A stretch of DNA of 64,000 bases from Brasilonema sennae CENA114. GTDB lineage: Bacteria > Cyanobacteriota > Cyanobacteriia > Cyanobacteriales > Nostocaceae. Shown piece after piece: positions 45,434 through 54,493 of the stretch. The stretch is taken from contig NZ_CP030118.1 of assembly GCF_006968745.1 (NCBI RefSeq), positions 6,344,284 to 6,408,283 on the forward strand. Direction: 5' to 3'. Made by a program: the position numbers and the translations under genes. How positions within the stretch are numbered: the first letter of the stretch is position 1; every line of letters starts with the position of its first letter. The notes beneath the pieces were generated by a model. The model ran no database searches, was not told where the DNA came from, and was given only the letters and a program-made list of their open reading frames with translations.

Positions 45434-46216
45434 TTATGAATTATTTCTCAACTTAGTACCACAAATTTTGCAGAACATAGCATCTGTATCATGGAACGAT
45501 AAACCGCAGCCAGAACAAATTGTTTCTACTTGATTTGCAGTTTTGACTAGCCTCTTGATCAAATCACCTACTTGCCAAGGAATCAGAGCAATACCTGTTA
45601 AAATCATTAATACTGTCAATAAACGACCTAACTCAGAAATTGGAGTCACATCGCCAAAACCAACAGTGGTCATCGTGACTATAGAAAAATAAAAAGCATC
45701 CAAAAAAGTAGCAAAATTTTGTGAATTAACAGAATGTTCTACTTGATAAATTAAACCTGAGTAGACAAAAATAATAGCAAATAATGTAAATAATATTCGT
45801 GTATAAACTAAACTGTCTTCTGTGCTGACACCCAAGAGAAATTTGTTATCTATAAATCGAATTAAACGCAAAATCCTGAACCATCGTAGCAGTCGAACAA
45901 AGCTGATATCAACACCGCCTAATAAATAGGGTAAAATCGCTATTAAGTCAATTAAAGAATAAAAACTAAAAAAGTACTTAATTTTCTTTTCCTCACTCCA
46001 GATACGGAGTAGATACTCAGCAATAAAAATCAGTAACACAAATGTATCTATGAAATTTAAAATCAGCCGTAAATCATCAGATATGTTATAAGTCTGTGCT
46101 ACAAAAATAACAGAGGAGAATAAAACTAAACCAGCAATAGTTAAATTCACAATTTTACCTACTGGTGTCTCTAAGTCTTTCAAGTAAAATGCTGTTTTTT
46201 CTTTGCTAAGTAACAT
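45434..46216 (-). CDS. Voltage-gated potassium-channel-like protein with zinc ribbon
   Basis: 260 residues with six helices. An arginine-bearing S4 (FVRLLRWFRILRLIRF) and a pore with the potassium filter TTVGFGD are visible. A C-terminal zinc ribbon (CSGCGLSFHD...CKICG) is an addition of about 25 residues. The protein should form a tetramer in the membrane. The ribbon could sense metal or redox state, or aid assembly, which is inference. Divergent from the deaminase, with a 20-base palindrome between them. Confidence 0.88.
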   Translation of the reverse strand: MLLSKEKTAFYLKDLETPVGKIVNLTIAGLVLFSSVIFVAQTYNISDDLRLILNFIDTFVLLIFIAEYLLRIWSEEKKIKYFFSFYSLIDLIAILPYLLGGVDISFVRLLRWFRILRLIRFIDNKFLLGVSTEDSLVYTRILFTLFAIIFVYSGLIYQVEHSVNSQNFATFLDAFYFSIVTMTTVGFGDVTPISELGRLLTVLMILTGIALIPWQVGDLIKRLVKTANQVETICSGCGLSFHDTDAMFCKICGTKLRNNS

Positions 46217-46258
46217 AAAATTCAGAAGTGGCTACTCATAAATTCAGTAATATAAAGA

Positions 46259-46278
46259 ATCCACAATTAATTGTGGAT
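46259..46278. promoter_or_regulatory. Perfect 20-base palindrome in a divergent promoter
   Basis: ATCCACAATTAATTGTGGAT lies between the channel gene and the deaminase gene, 43 bases from the channel start. It has no T run, so an operator is more likely than a terminator. Confidence 0.55.
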
Positions 46279-46394
46279 TTAAAGACTAGCTTAGCAATAG
46301 AAAAAGTTTTTTTCAAAAATCCTGAGTTTTAAAAGCGTTCTCGTAGGATATGCTATATTCTGGAAAAATATAATGTTGGAATCTCAAGGTAGTT

Positions 46395-46820
46395 ATGAAT
46401 CCAGAAGATTTTATGCGTTTGGCGTTGGAAGAAGCAAAAAAAGGAGACGCCCCATACGGTGCTGTGATTGTCAAAGATAACCAAGTGGTTGCCCAAGCTC
46501 ATAATACAGTGAAGCGAGACAACGATCCTTCTGCTCACGCAGAAATTAATGTCATTCGCAGTTTAACCACTCAACTACAAAACCCTTCTTTAGAAGGTTA
46601 TACCATATATACTACTGGTGAACCTTGTCCGATGTGTGCATCTGCTTGCGTTTGGACCGGTTTATCAGAAATTATATACGGTGCTTCTATTGAAGATTTA
46701 GTTTCAGTTAATCAATCTCAAATTCACATATCATGTCAAGAGGTTATCGTTAAGAGTTTTAGAAAAGTCAAGGTCACAAGAGGTGTTTTAAGAGAAGAGT
46801 GTATCAAAGTCTTTCAGTAA
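46395..46820 (+). CDS. Zinc nucleoside deaminase (CMP/dCMP-deaminase fold)
   Basis: 141 residues. The catalytic zinc motifs are HAEIN (His and Glu) and PCPMCASAC. The family includes guanine, adenosine and tRNA-adenosine deaminases. The short length and GEPCPMCASACVWTGLSEIIYGAS favour a guanine-type or general nucleoside deaminase over TadA. The substrate cannot be fixed from sequence. Confidence 0.85.
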   Translation: MNPEDFMRLALEEAKKGDAPYGAVIVKDNQVVAQAHNTVKRDNDPSAHAEINVIRSLTTQLQNPSLEGYTIYTTGEPCPMCASACVWTGLSEIIYGASIEDLVSVNQSQIHISCQEVIVKSFRKVKVTRGVLREECIKVFQ

Positions 46821-46826
46821 AAAAAA

Positions 46827-47498
46827 TTAACTAGGATGATTCAAATAGGGTAAAAAAGAATTAGCGAAAATTGCAGCTTGGGTGCGATCGCGCAAATCTA
46901 AACGATTCAAGATATTTGTGACATGATTCTTCACTGTCCCTTCAGAAATATACAGCTGTTGTGCAATTTCTCTGTTACTAGCACCTGTAGCAATCAATCG
47001 CAAAACTTCTTTTTCTCTAGGAGTTAGTTCAGCTAAGCTATCTGGTGGAGATGGTGACTTGGTTGGTGGAACACTAGAAAATTGGGTGAAAAGTTTTTTA
47101 ACTATTCCTGGTCCCAATTGAGTGTATCCTTTGTTAACAGCACGAATAGCGACAGCCAACTCTTCTGAAGGTGTATCTTTTAGCAAATAACCCATCGCTC
47201 CATTCTGTAAAGCGGTTTTTACATACTCATCATCATCAAAGGTTGTTAGTACTAAAACTTTAGTTTTGGGAAAACGCTTTTGAATTTCCCTAGTTGCTGC
47301 AACACCATCCATAATAGGCATTCTAATATCCATGAGTACCACATCTGGATAGAATTCTTCAACGAAATGAATTGCAATTTCGCCATTTTCTGCCTCTGCG
47401 ACAATTTCTAAATCTTCTTCTAATTCCAATAATGCTTTTAATCCTTGACGAATTAAACTTTGATCATCTACAATCAAAACTTTAATCATATTAGTCAT
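46827..47498 (-). CDS. NarL/FixJ-type response regulator
   Basis: 223 residues. A receiver (VLIVDDQSLIRQGL, phosphoacceptor Asp in VVLMDIRMP, VLVLTTFDDDEYV, LLKD) is joined to a LuxR HTH (LTPREKEVLRLIATGASNREIAQQLYISEGTVKNHV). It lies 25 bases downstream of a sensor kinase on the same strand and forms a two-component system with it. Confidence 0.94.
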   Translation of the reverse strand: MTNMIKVLIVDDQSLIRQGLKALLELEEDLEIVAEAENGEIAIHFVEEFYPDVVLMDIRMPIMDGVAATREIQKRFPKTKVLVLTTFDDDEYVKTALQNGAMGYLLKDTPSEELAVAIRAVNKGYTQLGPGIVKKLFTQFSSVPPTKSPSPPDSLAELTPREKEVLRLIATGASNREIAQQLYISEGTVKNHVTNILNRLDLRDRTQAAIFANSFLPYLNHPS

Positions 47499-47523
47499 AA
47501 GTTATTGATTTTTTATCTGGAAA

Positions 47524-48783
47524 TTAGTTTGCGGTAACTTTAGATAAGGGAATATAAGCTGTCATTGTGCAACCAGAACCAGGAGCACTATTAATATGAA
47601 AATGACCATTGAGTGCCAAAGTGCGATCACGCATACTTTGAAGTCCAAAACCAGTGGTATTTTGTGTTAAATTAAACCCGATGCCATTGTCCTCAACCTT
47701 TAAATGCAAACTAGTTTGAGTCGTGATTATTTCCAGTTTAACTTCTGTAGCTTGTGCATACTTACAGATATTTGTAAATGATTCTTGGACAATGCGATAA
47801 ACAGTAGTGTTAACTTCAACTGGAATAGGGTGATCTAAGTGAATTTGACAAATTACTGTTATAGGAGTTGAACGTTGAACATTTTCTACAAGTCCAGCGA
47901 TCGCCTGTGACAAAGATTGCTCATGCAAGGGATGAGAACGCATTGTAGACACTGATTGACGGACATCTTGTAATGCTTTAGAACCTAATTCTTTTGCCCT
48001 TCCTAAAAAAGTTTGTGCTTTGGTTGGATTCGATTCCCAAAGTTTCAATGCAGTTTCTAATTGTAAATTTAATGCCGTCAGAGAATGTCCTAAGGAATCA
48101 TGTATTTCGCGAGCAATGCGGTTGCGTTCTTCAAGAGTAGCTTGATTTTCAATTTGCAAAGCATATTGACGCAGTTTATCATTAGCAATGGCTAGTTTTT
48201 CTCGACTTTCTCGCTCAGATAAAACTGTATTCATTAATAGTAAAACAAATAATAACGCTAAGACGAAGACTAAGGCAAAATTGAGAGTAAAAAACCAAAA
48301 ACGCTCCTGCATTCCTGGAAAAAATCGTATTTGTGCAAAACGACGTGTCAGTGTTAGCACAAATAAAAAAAATGACAAGGCTGTGATAATTAAACGACTT
48401 GGTAACTGAAAAATTAAACAACTGCGAGTTACTAAAATGATGTCAAGAAAAGCAAAGATTCTATCACCCTTAACTCCCCAAAAACCAGTTACCAAAATTA
48501 GAGATATCTCCAGTGCGGTGTAAATGACTTTACTTATATGGTTACGAGTTGGTAATCTCAAACCCATTAAGCCAAAAAGCACCAGACTACAAATAGTCAG
48601 TTCAGGAAAGCTGGTTTGATGTCGATCTGGGTGAGATGGTAGAGCTGCTGTAAAAGCAGCTAACGCTAGCAATACCCACTCCAAATATAGTAGAAACCGG
48701 AAAGGATGATTGTAAAATTGAATCGAACGGCTCACAAAAATATACTCAAGCTCAACTAGTTTTATAGTAAAACTATAAATCAA
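47524..48783 (-). CDS. NarL-type sensor histidine kinase
   Basis: 419 residues with six or so membrane helices, no large periplasmic loop, a HisKA_3 domain (ARERNRIAREIHDSLGHSLTALNLQL-like; phosphoacceptor His in REIHDSLGH) and an HATPase domain (VEDNGIGFN, GFGLQSMRDR). Sensing is probably within the membrane, as in DesK-like kinases for membrane state or peptides. The start is uncertain; an in-frame GTG 17 codons in is possible. It is divergent from the Spy-like gene. Confidence 0.9.
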   Translation of the reverse strand: MIYSFTIKLVELEYIFVSRSIQFYNHPFRFLLYLEWVLLALAAFTAALPSHPDRHQTSFPELTICSLVLFGLMGLRLPTRNHISKVIYTALEISLILVTGFWGVKGDRIFAFLDIILVTRSCLIFQLPSRLIITALSFFLFVLTLTRRFAQIRFFPGMQERFWFFTLNFALVFVLALLFVLLLMNTVLSERESREKLAIANDKLRQYALQIENQATLEERNRIAREIHDSLGHSLTALNLQLETALKLWESNPTKAQTFLGRAKELGSKALQDVRQSVSTMRSHPLHEQSLSQAIAGLVENVQRSTPITVICQIHLDHPIPVEVNTTVYRIVQESFTNICKYAQATEVKLEIITTQTSLHLKVEDNGIGFNLTQNTTGFGLQSMRDRTLALNGHFHINSAPGSGCTMTAYIPLSKVTAN

Positions 48784-48954
48784 GACTATTCATTTAAGGT
48801 TTGCTGGTGAGAATTTTAACAGAGAAAGTATTTTCTATTACCCTTTTATCTTTACTATGCCAAAGAAAGTTGTGAGTTTTTTCTTAGTTACAGAGATAAT
48901 TTCCTAACCAAAGACTTCATGATTGCTGGATGAATTTACTGATTGTATACATCT

Positions 48955-48985
48955 ATGACTAAAGTCATGGATCTATTCATGACTT
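48955..48985. promoter_or_regulatory. Inverted ATGACT/AGTCAT sites before the Spy-like gene
   Basis: ATGACTAAAGTCAT (48955-48968) is followed by a third half-site at 48979-48984. AAGTCATG and CATGACTT also form an 8-base stem with T-rich tail. It sits in the divergent promoter region, so an operator for the response regulator or a terminator are both possible. Confidence 0.5.
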
Positions 48986-49060
48986 TTTCCTCATGTAGCT
49001 TTGAAAATTGAACTCTTACCATAGTTGTATCAACTAGGAAAAAAGCACAGAAAGACTTGG

Positions 49061-49504
49061 ATGAAACTCAAAAACTTATCACTAATTTGTGGAGCGATCG
49101 CCCTCAGTTTAACTACAACCTCCTTCGCCGTTAAAGCAGAAGCAAACTCCTCTCTACCCTTAGTAGTTGCACAATCTCAGCCAAAAGAAGGACCATTCCA
49201 ACGTTTGGGACTAACGGATGAGCAAAAAACTAAAATAAAAGAAATTCGTACCAATGCCCGCGCTGAAGTTGACAAAATTCTCACCGAACAACAACGGGAA
49301 CAGTTAAAAACCGCTATGCAAAACCGCCAGGGACGAGGTGGATTTGCTGCTTTAAATCTTTCTGATGATCAGAAAAACCAATTCCGACAAATCATGCAGT
49401 CACAGAAAACGCAAATGGAAGCAGTCCTGACTGTACAACAAAAAGAACAACTGCAAAAATACCGCCAGGAAAAAGGTGCTCGTCGTCAGCAACCCAATAT
49501 GTAG
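49061..49504 (+). CDS. Spy/CpxP-like periplasmic protein
   Basis: 147 residues from MKLKNLSLICGAIALS. A signal peptide (to about residue 25) is followed by two LTxxQ-type repeats (LGLTDEQKTKIKEIRTNARAEVDKILTEQQREQL and LNLSDDQKNQFRQIMQSQKTQMEAVLTVQQKEQL). The Spy/CpxP family protects periplasmic proteins and damps envelope-stress kinases. It is divergent from a kinase and regulator pair, which suggests that pair controls it (inference). The open frame continues 12 codons upstream of the chosen Met. Confidence 0.85.
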   Translation: MKLKNLSLICGAIALSLTTTSFAVKAEANSSLPLVVAQSQPKEGPFQRLGLTDEQKTKIKEIRTNARAEVDKILTEQQREQLKTAMQNRQGRGGFAALNLSDDQKNQFRQIMQSQKTQMEAVLTVQQKEQLQKYRQEKGARRQQPNM

Positions 49505-49626
49505 TTTATCACTGGTGTTGTTGATCATAGCTATGTGAGTTTCCACTAGCTCGGCAGTCTAAAAATTAAGTCCTATTAAGATCCCCGACTTCTCGCGAGA
49601 AGTCGGGGATCTTGTTTTTTCACGAG
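49475..49626 (+). repeat. Direct repeat copy 1: Spy tail plus terminator
   Basis: This 152-base segment covers the last ten codons of the Spy-like gene and its terminator. It is repeated at 50298-50450 with a few changes, so a small gene lies between two direct copies. Confidence 0.92.
49580..49620 (+). terminator. Terminator of the Spy-like gene
   Basis: A perfect hairpin, GATCCCCGACTTCTCG with CGAGAAGTCGGGGATC (49580-49611), is followed by TTGTTTTTT. The copy at 50403 keeps pairing with a different inner stem. Confidence 0.9.
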
Positions 49627-49851
49627 TCTCGCCTGCTTAACATTTCAAATTCTGCTGCCATTTTTTCCCATATAATCCCCTAATTGCATAACTTGATGAG
49701 TCTGACCCCTATAAGAAAGAAGATACGAAGGTTAGCTCTTAATCACAAACTTCCGTTCAGTAAACCGGTATAACTTAACGCACATAATCAGACTTTCGTC
49801 AATGCGTAAGTCCTAGCTACAACATTATTAAAAGTATAAGGAGTCACTCAA

Positions 49852-50178
49852 ATGTTTAACAAATTTATTGCTACTGTTGCTACTGCCGCTACTGTCTCTA
49901 CTGTAACTCTTTCTTTGTCTGTTACGTCAGCTTTTGCTGCTCCTCCGAGGGTTCATGTTATCAACAATTGCATGGCTTACAACATGAGTGGACAAGCAGT
50001 TTCACCATTAGTAGTTGGTCAATACTACACTGTAGTAGCAACTGGAAAATTTTCTCGCAGTGGTAATAATGGAGTGAAAGTATTGGTTTGGGACCAAAGA
50101 AATCAGCGTCGGGGTACACTAAACGTTGCTACCCGTTGCTTGGAATCGAATCAAGGAAGAGTTATATATTATAACTGA
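49852..50178 (+). CDS. Small secreted protein of unknown function
   Basis: 108 residues with a signal peptide (ATVATAATVSTVTLSLSVTSAFA). The mature part has two cysteines (NNCMAYNM and TRCLESN), one near each end, probably a disulfide, and beta-rich sequence. The N-terminal leader is repetitive (GTTGCTACTGCC). No family recognised. It lies between two direct copies of the Spy-gene end. Ribosome site AAGGAG lies 10 bases before the ATG. Confidence 0.7.
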   Translation: MFNKFIATVATAATVSTVTLSLSVTSAFAAPPRVHVINNCMAYNMSGQAVSPLVVGQYYTVVATGKFSRSGNNGVKVLVWDQRNQRRGTLNVATRCLESNQGRVIYYN

Positions 50179-50297
50179 ATTGTAATCAACTCAACTTTTC
50201 CTTGACAATTTGGAGTCAAAAGATACCGCACAACAGGTGTGTGACAACCAGAGCGAAAATTGAGGAATTTCTAAAGAGTTATTAAGCAGTTAAGTAC

Positions 50298-50450
50298 GGT
50301 GCTCGTCGTCAGCAACCCAATATGTAGTTTATCACTGGTGTTGTTGATCACAGCTATATGAGTTTCCACTAGCTCGGTAGTCTAAAAATTAAGTCCTATT
50401 GAGATCCCCGACAACTTTAAAAGTTGTCGGGGATCTGATTTTTTCAAGAG
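50298..50450 (+). repeat. Direct repeat copy 2 of the Spy tail and terminator
   Basis: Repeats 49475-49626. Only the last codons of the Spy gene are present, without a start. The hairpin at 50403-50435 keeps GATCCCCGAC and GTCGGGGATC but its inner stem is AACTT/AAGTT instead of TTCTCG/CGAGAA. Confidence 0.92.
50403..50446 (+). terminator. Terminator, second copy
   Basis: GATCCCCGACAACTTT pairs with AAAGTTGTCGGGGATC, followed by TGATTTTTTC. Probably ends the transcript of the small secreted protein gene. Confidence 0.85.
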
Positions 50451-50544
50451 TTTTCTATCATAGATATAGAAGCCCCACTAAGTTTTTACAAGGCTTGCTT
50501 CCATAATGCAACACTTATAAAAAAAAGCTTTGAACAAAAGAAAG

Positions 50545-51261
50545 ATGAATAAGGTTTTTTCGATAAATAAGCTGTCGTCTAAGTTGTTCAGTAAAGTCTC
50601 AACTAGACTTGTTGGACAAGTCAGGCAAAAGGTTGAGAAACGGGGAAGAGAAAATAAAAACTCTTTACCCTTTACTCTTTACCCTTTACCCAACTCTAGC
50701 AAAAGTCCTATTGTAGAGGTAGGTGAAATATCTAGGGCTAATTGTCTTGTGCCGCGTCCTGTAACCAGATATTCTACATATCATCGCCCAAAGGTCTTCA
50801 AGCTCTTGATATTAGCCCTGACAACATTAGGAGTCAGTTTTTTAACACCATCTGCGGCTAAGGCACAAAGTAATTCCACTTCTAGTCCTGGTGTAGGCAA
50901 CATTCTCAATTATCCTTATGGGACGCGCGTTCATCAAAATGGTGTGATTAACACACCAGATGGCAGTACGATTACTCCTGCCACAACAATCAATAATGGC
51001 AATGGCTCTACCACCTACTATTATCAGAATGGGACGCGCGTTAACATCAACACCAATAGAGTTAGCCCTAACGGGGCTGTAATCACACCCGGAAGCTTGA
51101 ATGGAGGATTGAAGCGTGTACCAGAAAACCCAAACAGAGAACCTTTGCTGACGCCACCAAACCCGAATGGAGGATTAAACCGTGGACTAGAAAACCCGAA
51201 CAGAGGACCTTTGCTTACGCCAGCAAACCCAACAAGATCATGGCAGAAGCCTTCTTTTTGA
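50545..51261 (+). CDS. Secreted Asn/Gly/Pro-rich protein of unknown function
   Basis: About 238 residues from the ATG at 50545. An unusually long basic N-terminal part, including SLPFTLYPLPN encoded by a CCCTTTACTC-type repeat, precedes a membrane-export helix (LLILALTTLGVSFLTPSAAKAQ at about residues 85-108). The mature part is short-repeat sequence (YPYGTRVHQNGVINTPDGSTITP, twice-used GTRV) and ends with three NPNGG/LTPP-type units. The true start may be nearer the export helix. Function unknown. Confidence 0.6.
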   Translation: MNKVFSINKLSSKLFSKVSTRLVGQVRQKVEKRGRENKNSLPFTLYPLPNSSKSPIVEVGEISRANCLVPRPVTRYSTYHRPKVFKLLILALTTLGVSFLTPSAAKAQSNSTSSPGVGNILNYPYGTRVHQNGVINTPDGSTITPATTINNGNGSTTYYYQNGTRVNINTNRVSPNGAVITPGSLNGGLKRVPENPNREPLLTPPNPNGGLNRGLENPNRGPLLTPANPTRSWQKPSF

Positions 51262-51289
51262 ACCAGGTAAATACACACAGGGGCAGTAA

Positions 51290-52093
51290 ATGGCATTAAA
51301 CCAGGTGAGAGTTATCCTAGTAGAACCAGCAGGACCAATTAATGTCGGGTCGATCGCACGGGTGATGAAAAATTTTGGGTTAAATCATCTTGTGTTGGTT
51401 AATCCTCAATGTAAACCTTTGTCAGGTGAAGCACTTAAAATGGCGGTTCATGCTAAGGATATTTTAGAGTCAGCAGTCTCAGTGACGACGCTACCAGAAG
51501 CATTGCAAGGATGTACGCGGGCGATCGCCACCACCGCTCGTGTTCGTCACTGGGATTCCCCCCTGGAAAATCCCTCCACAGCACTACCTTGGTTACTGGA
51601 GCAACCACAACAACCAGCCGCGCTAATTTTTGGTAGGGAAGATCGAGGACTGAGTAATGAAGAATTAAATTATGCTCAGCGGTTTATTCGTATTCCTACC
51701 AGTTCTAATTATCCATCGTTGAATTTGGCGACTGCTGTGGCTATTTGCTGTTATGAGTTAGCAAAAAATGACACAGAAAATCAAGAGGATACGCCTAGAG
51801 AAAACACGGAGATTCCTAGTGAAAAATTATCTGTACCTTTTGCTGTGCCCATCCCCGCATCTGTTAACGAGTCTGCACCTTTGAACATCTTGGAAGAATA
51901 CTACCAACAGTTAGAATCACTACTACTCAAGATTGGATATCTTTATCCTCATACAGCAGCTAGCCGTATGGAAACATTTCGGCAAATGTATAATCGTGCT
52001 CAATTACAAACTAGAGAAGTTGCGATGTTGCGAGGTATTTTACGACAGGTAGAATGGGCGCTAGAGAACCGGAACAATCATCAAGGCTTTTAA
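51290..52093 (+). CDS. TrmJ-like SpoU RNA methyltransferase
   Basis: 267 residues. The SPOUT knot appears as VEPAGPINVGSIARVMKNFGL (motif 1), ALIFGREDRGLSNEEL (motif 2) and IPTSSNYPSLNLATAVAICCYE (motif 3). Members methylate ribose 2'-OH, such as tRNA position 32 by TrmJ. A C-terminal helical part (EEYYQQLESLLLKIGYL) is also TrmJ-like. The residue specificity cannot be confirmed here. The ATG follows GGCAGTAA without a strong ribosome site. Confidence 0.88.
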   Translation: MALNQVRVILVEPAGPINVGSIARVMKNFGLNHLVLVNPQCKPLSGEALKMAVHAKDILESAVSVTTLPEALQGCTRAIATTARVRHWDSPLENPSTALPWLLEQPQQPAALIFGREDRGLSNEELNYAQRFIRIPTSSNYPSLNLATAVAICCYELAKNDTENQEDTPRENTEIPSEKLSVPFAVPIPASVNESAPLNILEEYYQQLESLLLKIGYLYPHTAASRMETFRQMYNRAQLQTREVAMLRGILRQVEWALENRNNHQGF

Positions 52094-52356
52094 CTCATCT
52101 TAACTTGTATACTAACTTATCGTCCCAAAACTTGTCATAATAACTTAAGCTCAACTCAAAAAACTAACTATTATAAGCAAAAATTAATGTAAATAATAAG
52201 GTGCCTTAGAGGTAAATTGAAAGAGTGGGCTACAAAGTTCGCACACAAAAGACATTTCAATTCCCATCAGGGATTGCTCGAAAGCGACTTTAGCCAATAA
52301 AGTAAAACCTTTCTAGATGTGTTCTTTATTTTACACTTTTATTGCTACCCTATCTT

Positions 52357-54078
52357 ATGCCAACGAGAACCGTTATAAAAACAGTCTCACGGCGTCCAAA
52401 AACCAGCCGCCGTCCGGTTAAAAGCAAAGTTCCAAAGCAGGGGCAAAATAAAGTCGAAGCGACAAAGCAGCAGCAAGCCCCCTACAGCCGAACAATGCCT
52501 ACACGTATAAAATCGATTCCCCCCTTAATCCCTGTGACTTCGCCCACAAAGCGATCAGGAGTACCACCAACACCAGCCAAACCAACAGCTGCTGCCAAAG
52601 GAAGGATTTCACCATACAATCCAAAGAAAGTACAGTCAAAAAATGTGGAAATGCGGAAGCAGCCGTTACCAAGAAAAATCGGTGCATCTCGACAAAAGAA
52701 GCGCTTAAAGCCGATGGCAAGAACATTTTTGTATGCCCTACGGCTGTTAATTGTAGGAGTTGGTATTGGTGCGATCGTAGGTACGGCGTTATCAGTGTTA
52801 GATCCTGCAAGTCGCATCAACACATCAAATGGCAGATCATCTGATACAACTATTGGGCAGGCACAGCGACAGTTCCAAAATCCCTCAGAAACCGCTTCAG
52901 GGTTATTCCTGACTCAAGAAATTTCTTCTTTAAAAACTATAGTACAAAATTTAGCAGCTGCTAGCCCTAATCTCACACCAGGAGTTTTCTTAGTAGATTT
53001 AGACAGTGGCAATTATATAGATGTGAATGGCTCCTCCACTTTTTCTGCTGCTAGCACGATTAAGATTCCTATTTTGATTGCCTTTTTCCAAGATATAGAT
53101 GATAACAAAATTAGTTTAGATGAAACACTGACCATGACCAAGCAAATGGTTGTTGGTGGTTCTGGGGATATGCAATATAAACCAGCCGGAACTCAGTTCA
53201 CAATCATGGAAGTGGCGACTAAGATGATAACAGTCAGCGACAACACAGCAACAAACATGCTGATTGAGCGCTTAGGTGGTATCGAGACACTGAATCAGCG
53301 TTTCCGCAATTGGGGTTTGACAACAACTACAATTCGCAATCCCCTACCTGATTTGTCAGGGACAAACACGACTAGTCCAAAGGAGTTAGCGAAGCTGATA
53401 GGGATGGTGAATAAAGGAAATTTGGTAAGTGTCGCATCGCGCGATCGCATACTAAATATTATGCGTCGCACTGTGAGAAATCAGCTTTTGCCTACTGGTT
53501 TAGGAGCAGGCGCAACTATTGCCCATAAAACGGGCGATATTGGCACAACACTTGCAGATGCAGGTTTAGTTGATATGCCCAGTGGTAAGCGTTATGTAGT
53601 TGCGGTTATGGTACAACGTCCTAATAACGATCCCCGTGCCGAAAAACTCATTAGCTCAATTTCTCGTGCGGCTTATCAACAATTTAGCCCAAATGCTCCC
53701 ATACCTCCTAGTTCAGGAAGCACAATCCCTACAGCTGGTTCTCAATCCCCAGTAATGACTCCGCCTGTACCTAACAGGACAGGAAGCACTATCCCAACAA
53801 CTGGTTCTCAATCCCCAGTAATGACTCCGCCTGTACCCAACAGCACAGGAAGCACAATCCCTACAACTGGTTATCAACCCCCAGTGATCACTGCGCCTCT
53901 ACCCAACGGTATGGGAAGCACTATACCCCCCAACGGTTATCAACCGCCAGTGATCACTGCGCCTCTACCCAATGGTATGGGAAGCACTATACCCCCCAAC
54001 GGTTATCAGCCTCCCGTTGCGCCACTGGTTCCACCTCCGGTTATGAATCCGCAGTATTATTATCCTTACCAGCGATAA
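52357..54078 (+). CDS. Class A beta-lactamase-like serine hydrolase
   Basis: 573 residues from the ATG at 52357. A basic, Pro-rich cytoplasmic part leads to a membrane helix (ALRLLIVGVGIGAIVGTAL, about residues 125-145). The hydrolase domain has the SxxK motif STIK (Ser233), SDN at 294-296 and KTG at 391-393. It may act on beta-lactams or on peptidoglycan. The last 120 residues are tandem repeats GSTIPTTGSQSPVMTPPVPN, likely a linker. The class A Glu166-like residue could not be placed with confidence. A TTG 5 codons upstream is a less likely start. Confidence 0.85.
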   Translation: MPTRTVIKTVSRRPKTSRRPVKSKVPKQGQNKVEATKQQQAPYSRTMPTRIKSIPPLIPVTSPTKRSGVPPTPAKPTAAAKGRISPYNPKKVQSKNVEMRKQPLPRKIGASRQKKRLKPMARTFLYALRLLIVGVGIGAIVGTALSVLDPASRINTSNGRSSDTTIGQAQRQFQNPSETASGLFLTQEISSLKTIVQNLAAASPNLTPGVFLVDLDSGNYIDVNGSSTFSAASTIKIPILIAFFQDIDDNKISLDETLTMTKQMVVGGSGDMQYKPAGTQFTIMEVATKMITVSDNTATNMLIERLGGIETLNQRFRNWGLTTTTIRNPLPDLSGTNTTSPKELAKLIGMVNKGNLVSVASRDRILNIMRRTVRNQLLPTGLGAGATIAHKTGDIGTTLADAGLVDMPSGKRYVVAVMVQRPNNDPRAEKLISSISRAAYQQFSPNAPIPPSSGSTIPTAGSQSPVMTPPVPNRTGSTIPTTGSQSPVMTPPVPNSTGSTIPTTGYQPPVITAPLPNGMGSTIPPNGYQPPVITAPLPNGMGSTIPPNGYQPPVAPLVPPPVMNPQYYYPYQR

Positions 54079-54091
54079 ATTTTTCTTTTTC

Positions 54092-54463
54092 ATGACATCT
54101 ATCACACCGTCAATCCAATTTTTTTCTGGCATTACTGAAGAACTCAACAATGTTAGCTTGCGACGTAATCTCACCTCTGGTAAGCGTATTGTTGTGATGA
54201 TTTTTAAGCAACTCAAAGCGTTGGAAGGATTTAATACCTTTACAAAACAACCTTTAAATTCCATGCTTTTAAAAGACGAAGAAGGTGAAATCAGCGTCAC
54301 TCCATCTTCCACACAATTCATTTTTGGCGGTCCAGAAGGTGATGAGTTGCAGCGCGTAGAATGTAAATTTGAAGTAGACCAAGAAGAGCATTGGGAACGA
54401 TTCATGAGATTTATGAATCGTTATGCCCAGGTGAATGATATGGTATACGGTGAATCACAATAG
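54092..54463 (+). CDS. psb28: Photosystem II assembly protein, Psb28 paralogue
   Basis: 123 residues. The Psb28 fold is recognised from PSIQFFSGITEELNNVSLRR, MLLKDEEGEISVTPSS, and the conserved end HWERFMRFMNRYAQVN. It differs from the main Psb28 in the first strands, so it is probably the second paralogue (Psb28-2 type). These proteins bind the CP47 assembly module. It starts 13 bases after the beta-lactamase stop on the same strand. Confidence 0.85.
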   Translation: MTSITPSIQFFSGITEELNNVSLRRNLTSGKRIVVMIFKQLKALEGFNTFTKQPLNSMLLKDEEGEISVTPSSTQFIFGGPEGDELQRVECKFEVDQEEHWERFMRFMNRYAQVNDMVYGESQ

Positions 54464-54493
54464 TTGTTATGGGAGGCAGGGAATAGGGAACGC

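Noticed and set aside
52255..52275. CRISPR-repeat-like TTTCAATTCCCATCAGGGAT
   Set aside because: Only one copy, no second repeat or spacer and no cas gene in the window; at most a remnant.
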